NCBI GenBank assembly: GCA_030272155.1
Contig: CP126198.1
Location: forward strand, 3,658,001-3,722,000
From: Tetradesmus obliquus
Taxonomy: Eukaryota > Chlorophyta > Chlorophyceae > Sphaeropleales > Scenedesmaceae
DNA length: 64,000 nt
Reading direction: 5' to 3'
In this document: positions 43,301 through 50,200 of the stretch, piece by piece
Numbering within the stretch: position 1 is the first letter of the stretch
How the letters are laid out: each line of letters opens with the position of its first letter
The notes under the pieces: model-generated
The model's database searches: none
The model's input: the letters and a program-made list of their open reading frames with translations, nothing else
What the model was told of the DNA's origin: nothing
Made by a program: the position numbers and the translations under genes

Positions 43301-44450
43301 GTTAGTGTGAAAACAGGGTTTTGCAGGGGTCAAAAGCGTCAAAATTATACTCCTCAGGGGTCTCCTCGCCCTTGGCCTACTTCTCAGCCTCCAGCTGCGG
43401 TTTTTACAAACAATGACAGTTGGTTAGTCTGGGGTTTTGGGTGTGTGCACAGGGTTTTGAAGTTCATCAGCGCCGCCGCTGCTGCTGACATTGCTGCTGC
43501 TGCCACATTGCCAGCATCAAAAACCTAGCCGTCGCCATCGCGCTCCCGCCCGCATGTCAGCAGCTGCTGCGATGACAGCGCTGCTGCTGCCCGCCACCTG
43601 TGCTTTTGCTGCATGCCCAGCGCCGCTGCAACGCCCCAGCTGGGGCCTTGGCCTGCCCTCCTGCTGCTGCTGCTGCCACTGCTGCTGCTGCTGCTGCTCA
43701 CCGCCATGCGCTCCATGGCTGTCTTGAAGCGGCGCGAGCGCTGCTGGTTCATCTTGGCTCTGGGCGCAACGCCTGCAGGGCAGCAGCAGCGACAGGAGCA
43801 GCAGCACACGCACACACCAAGCCTAAGCCAACAGGAGCTTGTGACAGCAATGCCGGCAGCAGCAGAATGTATGTGTGCAGCAATGACATGCATAGCGTGC
43901 CGGATACAAACAGCCTCTTTGTTTACTGTTACAAGCCAGGTGATATGCCGCACAACGCAGACAGCTGTTGCAGATGTGCAGACATGCTGGGCAGTGTCGT
44001 ACTGCCCTGTCTGTTCCCTGTTGCTGATATGAGCAAACAACACTGGTCACAACATGCACTAACTTAAGCACAGTGGTTACAGCGCTGCCTCACCATCAAT
44101 GGCCATGAACACCAGCTTGCGTGGCTTCATGATGTGGATGAGCTTATCCAGGTAGCTGAAGATGCGTATGACCATCTCCGTCTCTGTCAGCTTCAAATTT
44201 GGGTCATTCGCATGCGTACAGTTGTGGATGATGCCGTTCATGTCCAAGTACAGGTTGTCAATCTCGGGAGGGGCCTCTGTTGCTGTGACTGGCATGTTGA
44301 GCAGTGGGTACCGCTCAGAGAGCCAGCGGTAGAACTTGGGGATCCCTGCAAGGCACCAAAACGTTTTGATCACCTTCGATCATGGAATGCGAGTGCTGCT
44401 GGCAGCGATCAGGTGCCAGGAGCAGCGGTTGCTGCCACGGGCTTACCCAT
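26965..44450 (-). CDS. XRN1: 5'-3' exoribonuclease 1 (XRN1)
   Basis: Twenty-four exons give 1950 aa, with every phase closing. XRN1 degrades decapped, 5'-monophosphate mRNA processively in the cytoplasm. Seen here: [15 protein letters not shown] at the start; [11 protein letters not shown] with the first catalytic Asp (D36); the 5'-phosphate pocket [15 protein letters not shown] (86-100); [18 protein letters not shown] (from 168); [49 protein letters not shown]; the XRN1-only D1-D3 region; and an SH3-like domain at about 1180-1255 ([19 protein letters not shown]). The C-terminal 695 aa are Gln/Ala/Pro-rich low complexity in one 2.2-kb exon. Exon 9 adds 110 aa of Gly/Ser/Arg/Ala-rich sequence between conserved helices. 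Exon 1 holds only ATGG. The XRN1-specific domains separate it from XRN2/Rat1. It is the longest gene here (17.5 kb), with introns full of exon-edge copies. Confidence 0.96.
29345..29475 (-). repeat. Copy of the XRN1 exon 23 3' edge with donor
   Basis: About 130 bp copy the SH3-like exon end ([20 protein letters not shown] and onward) with its donor context, 244 bp past the real donor. The frame stays open. A shorter copy of the exon 23 5' edge lies at 29883-29929. Confidence 0.92.
29883..29929 (-). repeat. Copy of the XRN1 exon 23 5' edge
   Basis: Matches the coding start [15 protein letters not shown] with its TGCAG acceptor, offset 129 bp from the real acceptor. Confidence 0.9.
30397..30432 (-). 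promoter_or_regulatory. (CTG)n tract at the XRN1 exon 22 acceptor
   Basis: Written as CAG on the plus strand, so CTG on the sense strand, ending 3 nt before the acceptor. A second CTG tract (about 30509-30532) sits beside a roughly 30-bp copy of the exon 22 5' edge at 30480-30510. Confidence 0.7.
30707..31049 (-). repeat. Three copies of the XRN1 exon 21 3' edge
   Basis: The end coding [19 protein letters not shown] recurs at 30987-31049, 30875-30913 and 30707-30767, each with or near a donor. The middle one is the shortest and most changed. Confidence 0.9.
32204..32324 (-). repeat. Copy of the XRN1 exon 19 5' edge with acceptor
   Basis: About 120 bp match the exon start [20 protein letters not shown], offset 249 bp. 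It is nearly identical, so probably a recent duplication. Confidence 0.93.
32524..32637 (-). repeat. Copy of the XRN1 exon 18 3' edge with donor
   Basis: Matches the exon end [19 protein letters not shown] and onward, with CTGCAG followed by GTGCGC, 248 bp past the real donor. Confidence 0.93.
33119..33195 (-). repeat. Copy of the XRN1 exon 18 5' edge with acceptor
   Basis: Matches the exon start [19 protein letters not shown], offset 226 bp, with acceptor CCGCAG kept. Confidence 0.92.
33345..33782 (-). repeat. Four tandem copies of the XRN1 exon 17 3' edge
   Basis: The end coding [17 protein letters not shown] with its donor recurs at 33704-33782, 33584-33636, 33456-33510 and, without its donor, 33345-33372. 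Offsets are 243, 120 and 128 bp, then about 110. The copy nearest the real exon is the longest. Confidence 0.92.
34297..34366 (-). repeat. Copy of the XRN1 exon 17 5' edge with acceptor
   Basis: Matches the start coding [20 protein letters not shown], with one or two changes and the TTTGCAG acceptor. Offset is 171 bp. Confidence 0.92.
34846..34933 (-). repeat. Copy of the XRN1 exon 16 5' edge
   Basis: Matches the start [18 protein letters not shown] with its acceptor, offset 161 bp. Very similar to the exon. Confidence 0.92.
35771..35823 (-). repeat. Copy of the XRN1 exon 14 5' edge
   Basis: Matches the start coding [16 protein letters not shown]. The copy and the real exon are separated by a CTG tract (35730-35760, sense orientation). 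Confidence 0.9.
36010..37230 (-). repeat. Six-unit tandem array of the XRN1 exon 13 3' edge
   Basis: The donor motif and the preceding 100-150 bp of exon 13 recur six times past the real donor. Plus-strand positions of the donor motif are 37334 (real), then 37102, 36933 (truncated), 36703, 36468, 36240 and 36010. Spacings are 232, 169, 230, 235, 228 and 230 bp. Most units keep the coding sequence [20 protein letters not shown] and a GTGCG-type donor. Confidence 0.95.
37668..37804 (-). repeat. Two copies of the XRN1 exon 13 5' edge
   Basis: The start coding [13 protein letters not shown] recurs at about 37668-37712 and 37764-37804, about 100 bp apart. The first is separated from the real acceptor by a CTG tract (37607-37640). 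Confidence 0.9.
38298..38338 (-). repeat. Copy of the XRN1 exon 11 3' edge
   Basis: Matches the end coding [11 protein letters not shown] with donor GTGAGC, about 100 bp past the real donor. Confidence 0.88.
38866..38888 (-). repeat. Copy of the XRN1 exon 10 5' edge
   Basis: Short match to the start coding [10 protein letters not shown] with acceptor. A short CTG tract lies between it and the real acceptor. Confidence 0.8.
40056..40083 (-). repeat. Copy of the XRN1 exon 7 3' edge with donor
   Basis: Twenty-eight bases with donor GTACC match the exon end (ELNHERLQ), 110 bp past the real donor. Confidence 0.85.
40302..40334 (-). promoter_or_regulatory. (CTG)n tract before the XRN1 exon 7 acceptor
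   Basis: About eleven CTG units on the sense strand end 11 nt from the acceptor at 40291. Confidence 0.7.
40608..40772 (-). repeat. Two copies of the XRN1 exon 6 3' edge
   Basis: The end coding [12 protein letters not shown] recurs at 40735-40772 and 40608-40645, spaced about 125 bp, with the AG of the splice context kept. Confidence 0.9.
41099..41154 (-). repeat. Copy of the XRN1 exon 6 5' edge with acceptor
   Basis: Matches the start coding [18 protein letters not shown] almost exactly, offset about 160 bp. Confidence 0.92.
41318..41960 (-). repeat. 255-bp tandem array of the XRN1 exon 5 3' edge
   Basis: The exon end coding [20 protein letters not shown] through the donor, plus following intron, recurs three times. 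The plus-strand motif CACCCGATCTGGA lies at 42084 (real), 41827, 41572 and 41318, spaced 257, 255 and 254 bp. Each unit also has a CTGCAG acceptor-like site just upstream of the copied exon part (LHWPLL or CIGHFCLL context). The 41572 unit stays open in frame across the whole copied part. Confidence 0.95.
42354..42381 (-). promoter_or_regulatory. (CTG)n tract at the XRN1 exon 5 acceptor
   Basis: About nine CTG units, sense strand, end 4 nt before the TCAG acceptor at 42349. Confidence 0.7.
42420..42830 (-). repeat. Four decayed copies of the XRN1 exon 5 5' edge
   Basis: The start coding [16 protein letters not shown] recurs at 42420-42465, 42530-42580, 42708-42745 and, as a fragment, 42796-42825. 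The first two are spaced 115 and 114 bp from the real exon and each other. Confidence 0.9.
42858..42912 (-). repeat. Copy of the XRN1 exon 4 3' edge
   Basis: Matches the end coding [16 protein letters not shown] copy of the exon 4 5' edge ([15 protein letters not shown], changed) lies on the other side at 43350-43397, so both edges of one exon are duplicated outward. Confidence 0.9.
43350..43397 (-). repeat. Copy of the XRN1 exon 4 5' edge
   Basis: Matches the first 48 bp or so of exon 4 with a CGCAG acceptor, offset about 150 bp. Confidence 0.88.
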
Positions 44451-45205
44451 GGTGCCCTGTCTCGGCCCTAGCGGGCCAGGCTCCCGGATGTTACTGCCTC
44501 AAAGAAGTGTCGATACGACAATGAACTGTTTTTGTGATGTTCAATCAGCTGCAGAGTACCCAGTAGCGCTACTTCACTCGCCCGACTGTTTGCTATCGGA
44601 CCCAACCCAACTCGACTCCATTCCCCTAGTTGCAGGAATGCCCAAGAGTCGATCAGCGGTGTCCGTTATGCTAGTCTGGCTGTCGTGCAAACCCTGCTCA
44701 AATGACAGTTTGGCAGGTGCTGGGGGTGCAGCACTGAGCCACGTGACTGCTTGGCTACTGTGCATGGCTCAAGGCCGGTGTGGACAGTTTCTTCAAAACC
44801 AATCTCAGCCATGGTAAGTGGTGCAGCCAGGTGCTGGATGCTCGAAACTCGGCAGATGTACTGTTGGTAACAGGTGACGCCTCAGGCGGTCTGCTACCAT
44901 CAGGCATGTGACACCGCCAGAACTGCAGTGCACTTACATCATGGCGCTGCATTGCAGCATGCTGCAAACACGCGATTACCTCTCAAAAGGGTTACCAGGA
45001 CTTGATTAAACCTCGGTGCTTTGCAACAGTCAGCTGTTGCTGGACCCATACCACACATTGCACCTGCATGCACAACTGCTTGCCAAAGTGCACAAGAAAC
45101 TGCGCCGCTTGCCAACAGCAGCAACAGCAACACACGGCATTGCCCGTACTTCATGCTGTACGCAACAGCTGCACAGCCAGCAGCTTTAAACCCATGCGCT
45201 GCTGC
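44451..45205 (-). other. Intergenic region between the UAP56-motif gene and XRN1
   Basis: This 755-bp gap holds the 3' UTR of the upstream minus-strand gene and the XRN1 promoter and 5' UTR. TTACA at 44934-44938 reads TGTAA on the minus strand, 268 nt past the upstream stop, and is a good poly(A) candidate. That leaves under 490 bp for the XRN1 promoter. I see no TATA box. Confidence 0.5.
44934..44938 (-). terminator. Candidate poly(A) signal TGTAA of the UAP56-motif gene
   Basis: Sense-strand TGTAA at a typical distance (268 nt) downstream of the stop codon at 45206. Confidence 0.45.
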
Positions 45206-45548
45206 TCAGTATGGCTGGTAGCGGCCCTGCGCCTTCAGCCGCCGGATCTTTGCAGCCTCTGCTCCCTCCTCTACTGCTGCTCCCGCTGCTGCCGCCGGCA
45301 AGATACCTGCTGCAATCGCCGCCTGCTTTGACGCTTCCTGCGCTGCTGCTGCAGCCGCCTTGCTACAGCCACCAGAGAAGGCTTGCAGCAGCACCATGGC
45401 TCTGCCTGCAGTGAGATGGCCCTTAGCTGGCACTGTCATGCCATCATAGAACCGCAGCATGCCCCGGCCATCCAGAGACACACTCCAGGAAGCAGTCGCA
45501 GGATCCGGCCCTGGCGCCTTGACTGCTATCTTCAGCGGCTCGAGCCCT

Positions 45549-45580
<32 letters not shown>

Positions 45581-46812
45581 TGATACCAGTGGGGTTTCAA
45601 CACAATCCGGTTGGCAGTTGGCTGTTCATCACAGTCCGGTGCACTTGCAAGAGCACTGCTTGACTGGTCTTCACACACCAACGCAGGCACCAACAGTCTG
45701 CCGACCACAACACGTTGCTCTGCTGGACAGGTGCCACAGCACCACCCACAGCAGCTGACATCACTAACTACTTATAACAGTCCCCACGCAGTATCAAAGC
45801 ACAGACACGCACCTGCATTGAGTGCATCTAGCATGCCCTGGCTGCGATCACCGCCACTGCTCAGCACCACAGCGCCTGCAGGGTCGACCTGCAGCAGTGA
45901 AGTCAAGAGGCAAGACACAAACTGTGTGTTATGCTGGGGCAGTAGTGCCGGCCAGATGTTTACAACCATGCACCTAGCCTAACAATGCACGTGAGACAAG
46001 GCACCAACAATGTGTCTGCCCTAATCTGCTGCGCCCATGCAGAACCACGTTTGTGAACAGGCACCTTGGCTGCCGTGTTCTGGCTTCTTGCTGCCCTGCT
46101 GACATGCTTGCGCACGTAATCTTGCCACCCTGCTGACGTGCATGCAAGTATCATCGTGCTACCGTGCTGACATGCTTGCAAATGCAATCTTCCTGCATTG
46201 TATGTGTCGACGCACACAACGCACCTTGATGATGTCGATGCTGTTGTGCGGGATGACTACTTCGCCTGTTGCTGCATCCAGCCTGCACTGCACCTTGACC
46301 TGTGGCTTGGCAGGTGCTGCAGGCTGCTGCTGCTGCTGCTGCCGCGGAAACTGCTGCTGCCGTGGAAACTGCTGCGGCCCACGCATGGGGGGACCGCGCT
46401 GCTGATACTGCTGCATTGGCTGCTGCTCTTCCGGTGCTGGGCCGCCTAAGCGCGCAAAGACAGATGAGCGACCTGCGCCTTGCTGCGGCGGCATGTTGCG
46501 CCGCTGCGGCCCACTTCCGCCTCCCCACTGCTGCTGCTGCTGGCCCCATTGCTGCTGCTGCGGGCCGCCCCACTGCTGCTGCTGGCCCCACTGCTGCTGC
46601 GGCTGCTGCTGATATGGTCCCCTGCCTCCTTGCCCTGGAAAGGGCCTGCCAGCGTTTCCTGCAGCTGCTGGGCTTTGCTGCTGCTTGCCGTGGCCTCTAC
46701 CCGCCTGGTGGTTGTTGCGCTGCTCAGCAGGCTGCTTGTGGTGATAGTTTCTGTCCTTCTTGACAAGATCATCCAAGCTCATGTTGAGTTTGGCTTCTAT
46801 GTTGTCTGCCAT
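45206..46812 (-). CDS. Probable mRNA export adaptor with a UAP56-binding motif
   Basis: Three exons (46812-46225, 45888-45813, 45546-45206) give 334 aa with phases closing. Residues 6-19 (EAKLNMSLDDLVKK) match the UAP56-binding motif of ALY/THO4 and UIF (FYTTD1), whose core is M-S-L-D-D. Such adaptors recruit the helicase UAP56 and hand mRNA to the exporter. Residues about 20-165 are Gln/Gly/Pro/Arg-rich disorder with RG and WGQQQQ repeats. The C-terminal half (from KVQCRLDAATGEVVIPHN through SVSLDGRGMLRFYDG) looks folded but I do not recognise it; there is no ALY-type RRM. An Ala-rich helix and basic end (KIRRLKAQGRYQPY) finish the protein. Function is inferred from the motif only. A CTG tract abuts the exon 3 acceptor. 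I see no exon-edge copies in this gene. Confidence 0.7.
45549..45580 (-). promoter_or_regulatory. (CTG)n tract abutting the exon 3 acceptor of the UAP56-motif gene
   Basis: Sense-strand CTG units run directly into the TGCAG acceptor at 45547. Confidence 0.7.
46087..46190. repeat. Three imperfect copies of a CTGACATGCTTGC motif
   Basis: The intron between exons 1 and 2 holds three related units of about 35-45 bp (starting near 46095, 46130 and 46168) with variable spacing. They do not match either flanking exon. Confidence 0.65.
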
Positions 46813-47207
46813 GGCTGCTGCTGCTGATGGTGAGCCTTGAAGTCGCTGCTACTGCTCTGGTCGCCTGCTGCTTGAAGGTGCTTAGGCTGCAAAGACAGGG
46901 GAGATGCAGCTAAATGGTAAGACAAGCGCAGGTTTCTGTGGCTCAGGTCAGCGATCAACTCCGTTCAAGAACAACAACAGTGCAGCACCAGGAACGTGCG
47001 GCCAGTTCTGCAGAATCGCACTCAATGAGCCAACTCAAACTATCAAATTGCAAGGTGCACTGATGCTGCGCCGGTAGCCGCAGGCACGGAAGAAGAAGCA
47101 CACCAGACACCTACCGGACGTAACAAGGGCGGAGTAAAGCTGATCGTGCTTACGCCCCACAACGGTGAACTCGAACATGTATTGACTTATAATGGGAGTC
47201 AGACAGG
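46813..47207. promoter_or_regulatory. Shared upstream region of two divergent genes
   Basis: The 395 bp separate the start codons of the UAP56-motif gene (-) and the phosphate transporter (+). Both promoters must lie here or in unseen 5' introns. I could not assign a specific phosphate-response element. Confidence 0.5.
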
Positions 47208-50200
47208 ATGAAGTTCACGCACACGCTCAAGTACAACTCGGTGCCCGAGTGGCGCGAGTCCTACATCAACTATAGCTTGCTGAAAAAGCTTATATTAGCA
47301 GCCAGTACTGCCGAGTATCATGAGGCGTACGAAGGCGTCCACCCTTCGGCAGACCTGGAGGATGCTGGGCCCAGGTCACCTCTGCTGTCTGGGCAGTCAA
47401 GCCTGTCCAGAAGCCTTTCGGTCACCATGACGCGGGAGCAGCGCGAGAAGGAGTTTCTGGAGACTCTGGACAACGAGCTGGCCAAGATCATCCGCTTTTA
47501 CCTGAAAAAGGAGGCAGAGATCACAGCCAAGTATGAGGAAGTCAGCATGATGGTGCAGCACGCAGAGGGCATCCCATCGCCAACACCAGGCCAGGCAACA
47601 GGTGAAGCTCAGAGGTGCAGTCGAGGATGCTGCAGGGGCCCCTGTACCTTCGCCTAGCCGCCGCAGTGGCAGCTGTCATAAATGCTGACTAAGCAGCAGG
47701 TGGAGAGCTCAGCATCTTTGAAGCATCGTCTGGCTGCGGGGAACTCAAAGCAGCACCTCAGCTGCTCCAGGCACAGATTTGCTCCACATGCTGCTGTCTG
47801 TGCTTCTGCCGGCACAGAGCTGGTTCCAGCAGTGGCAGTGCTCACTGCAATCTGCGGGCACACACCCGGCAGGCACACTGGCATGCGCAAGGCTAGTTGC
47901 CTCTGTGCAGCTGCAAGCCCTGCGGCACCCAAATGCCGCACAACAGTCCACTGCCGCCTGCTTTTTGACTCGCAGCCATGGTGGCGGGACACGCATCTAG
48001 ACATGTGAGTGCGCATGCTGTAGCAATTATGCTGTTGCGAGGTGTGCTTCCTGCAAGTCTTACACTATCGCCACCCTTTCCTGCAGACCTGTCAGCGCTG
48101 CAGTCAGCGCAGCGCACGGCCTTCTGGTCCCAGAACAGCCGGCCGGTGGCGGCGCAGCGCGAGAAGCTGCGGGCGGCGCTGGAGGAGCTGTACGCCACCA
48201 GCAGCAACCTGGCCAGCTACGTGGAGCAGAACAGGACCGGCTTCAGGAAGATCCTCAAGAAGCACGACAAGCTGGTGTCGGTGAGCGGCGTTGTGGAATG
48301 AAGAACAGCAAACGGCCTCAGCAGCAGCTACCAGGCAAGACCCGTGACGTAGAGACGGTAAAACCCGAAAGTAGTTGAGGGGGATCCTCAAGAAGCACGA
48401 CAAGCTGGTGTCTGTGAGTGGCACCCGCAGCAGGCGGCCCATATACGTCAAGTGACGGTGTAGTGCAGCAATGGACTCACGCCAGTGGCACACCGCAGTT
48501 GTAGCAGCTGGACGCACATAGCTGTCATGAATAATGGGCGGCCACACGTATAGCACGGTCAGCAGCAGTAGTTCACCCCGCAGGGAGCAGCTGGTATGAG
48601 CCGGAGGCTGCTGCGGTGGCGGTGCAGCTGTCTAGCAGTCGGCCTCCTAAGGAGCTTGCAGGCAGCATCATTTTGCATGCATGCATGCACAAAAAAAAAA
48701 CGCGCCATGCAGCGCCAACAAGCAGGGCAGGCACCCCTTAACCAACGGGGCTGACCACCAGCGTGCTTGCCTAATGCGCCTTTTGGCACCTGTCCGACCC
48801 TGCGTTGCACTTATCCTCTGCTCCCGCAACTCTCCTGCAGCACCCCATGTCCACAAACTACCTGCCCATATCGGAAACACAACATGATTAAACTAACCGC
48901 ACTCTCTTCTGCACCCTTTAACCTTCCTGCAGCACCCCATGTCGTCACTCTACCTGCCCGTATCAGAAACACAACATGAACTGACCAACCACACTCTCTT
49001 CTGCACCCCTAAACCCCCGTGCAGCACCCCATGTCCTCAAACTACCTGCCCATAGTGGACCAGAAGTTCCCAGACAGCCACGCAGCACACCTGCGCACAC
49101 AGATGGACGCCATCGCCTCGCTGTACAGCATGGTGTGCTGCAACGGCAACGCCGACAAGGCGGCGGCCATCCTGCGCAAGCAGCAGCAGGAGCAGGTGTC
49201 GTTTGAGCGCAACAGCATCTGGAAGGACATGGTGGGGCAGGAGCGGCGCGCGGCCACGCTGCACGTGCAGGTGCGAAATTGACTTGAGTCCTGTTGATTT
49301 TTGGCTACGTTTGGACGTATCAGAGCATGCACACTTGGCCTGGCACATGCGCTACCCGTTCTGCTTGCATTGCGTTTGCAGCCGAATCAAAACACAAGCA
49401 AGACAGTAGTTTGCTCGTAGCTACCTCATTATGGCATCCTGCTGATCTGTCTCACAGCTATATTTCCTGCTGCCTTGCTCGTTGCTGTGCTTTCACAAAC
49501 AAACACAATGTCCCCCAACACAACGCACGCAGGATGGCAAGGAGGTGGTGCAGGAGTCCTGGTTCAGCATGCACCGGCAAGCGCTGCTGGTGGCGTTTGC
49601 GCTGGCAGTGTTTGCCTTCCTGCTGACCTACCCCATCTTCAAGGTGAGCAGCTCTGCCTGTGTGCCAGCATGCTGCGGCGGCGCCCTGCACTGCCAATGT
49701 CATCGCTATTGATTGCGCATTGCGTTTTCAGTCACGTCAGCTCGGCATTGAGTAAGAAAGCACATCACAGCTGGTGCTCGTCACATGCGCTTGCTGGCAG
49801 CCCTGACAAGCTCTGCGCCAAGAGGCAGGCACAGCTCACGCCACCTAGCGCCATTGTCATCACTGTCATAACATGTATCGTGTTACACGTGCACGTTGCA
49901 GGAGCCGGAGAAGCAGAACTGCCTGGCGCTGCTCGCGTTTGCCAGCATCCTGTGGTGCAGCGAGGCCATCCCGCTGTTTGTGACCAGCATGCTGGTGCCC
50001 TTCCTGATCGTGGCGCTGCGCGTGCTGGACGACGTAGCCCAAGAGCCGCCTGCGCGGCTGACGCCCAAGCAGGCCGCGCCGCGCGTGTTCCACACCATGT
50101 TCTCGCAGGTTTGTGCTTCTTTTGTGCTTGGCGTGCTTCCGTTTCTGGTTTGGTTGTCATCCAGGTATGCGTCGAGTTATGCGTCGAGCTGTTCCGCGTG

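Larger units (their letters stand above)
26965..44450 (-). other. XRN1: XRN1 exon map
   Basis: Inferred coding exons, 5' to 3' on the minus strand: 1, 44450-44447; 2, 44345-44094; 3, 43772-43702; 4, 43247-43070; 5, 42348-42087; 6, 40992-40859; 7, 40290-40166; 8, 39815-39759; 9, 39532-39203; 10, 38803-38723; 11, 38489-38397; 12, 37948-37846; 13, 37592-37337; 14, 35699-35546; 15, 35312-35202; 16, 34772-34587; 17, 34195-33947; 18, 32969-32772; 19, 32075-31853; 20, 31591-31491; 21, 31333-31166; 22, 30393-30255; 23, 29801-29589; 24, 29129-26965. The sum is 5853 nt. Confidence 0.85.
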
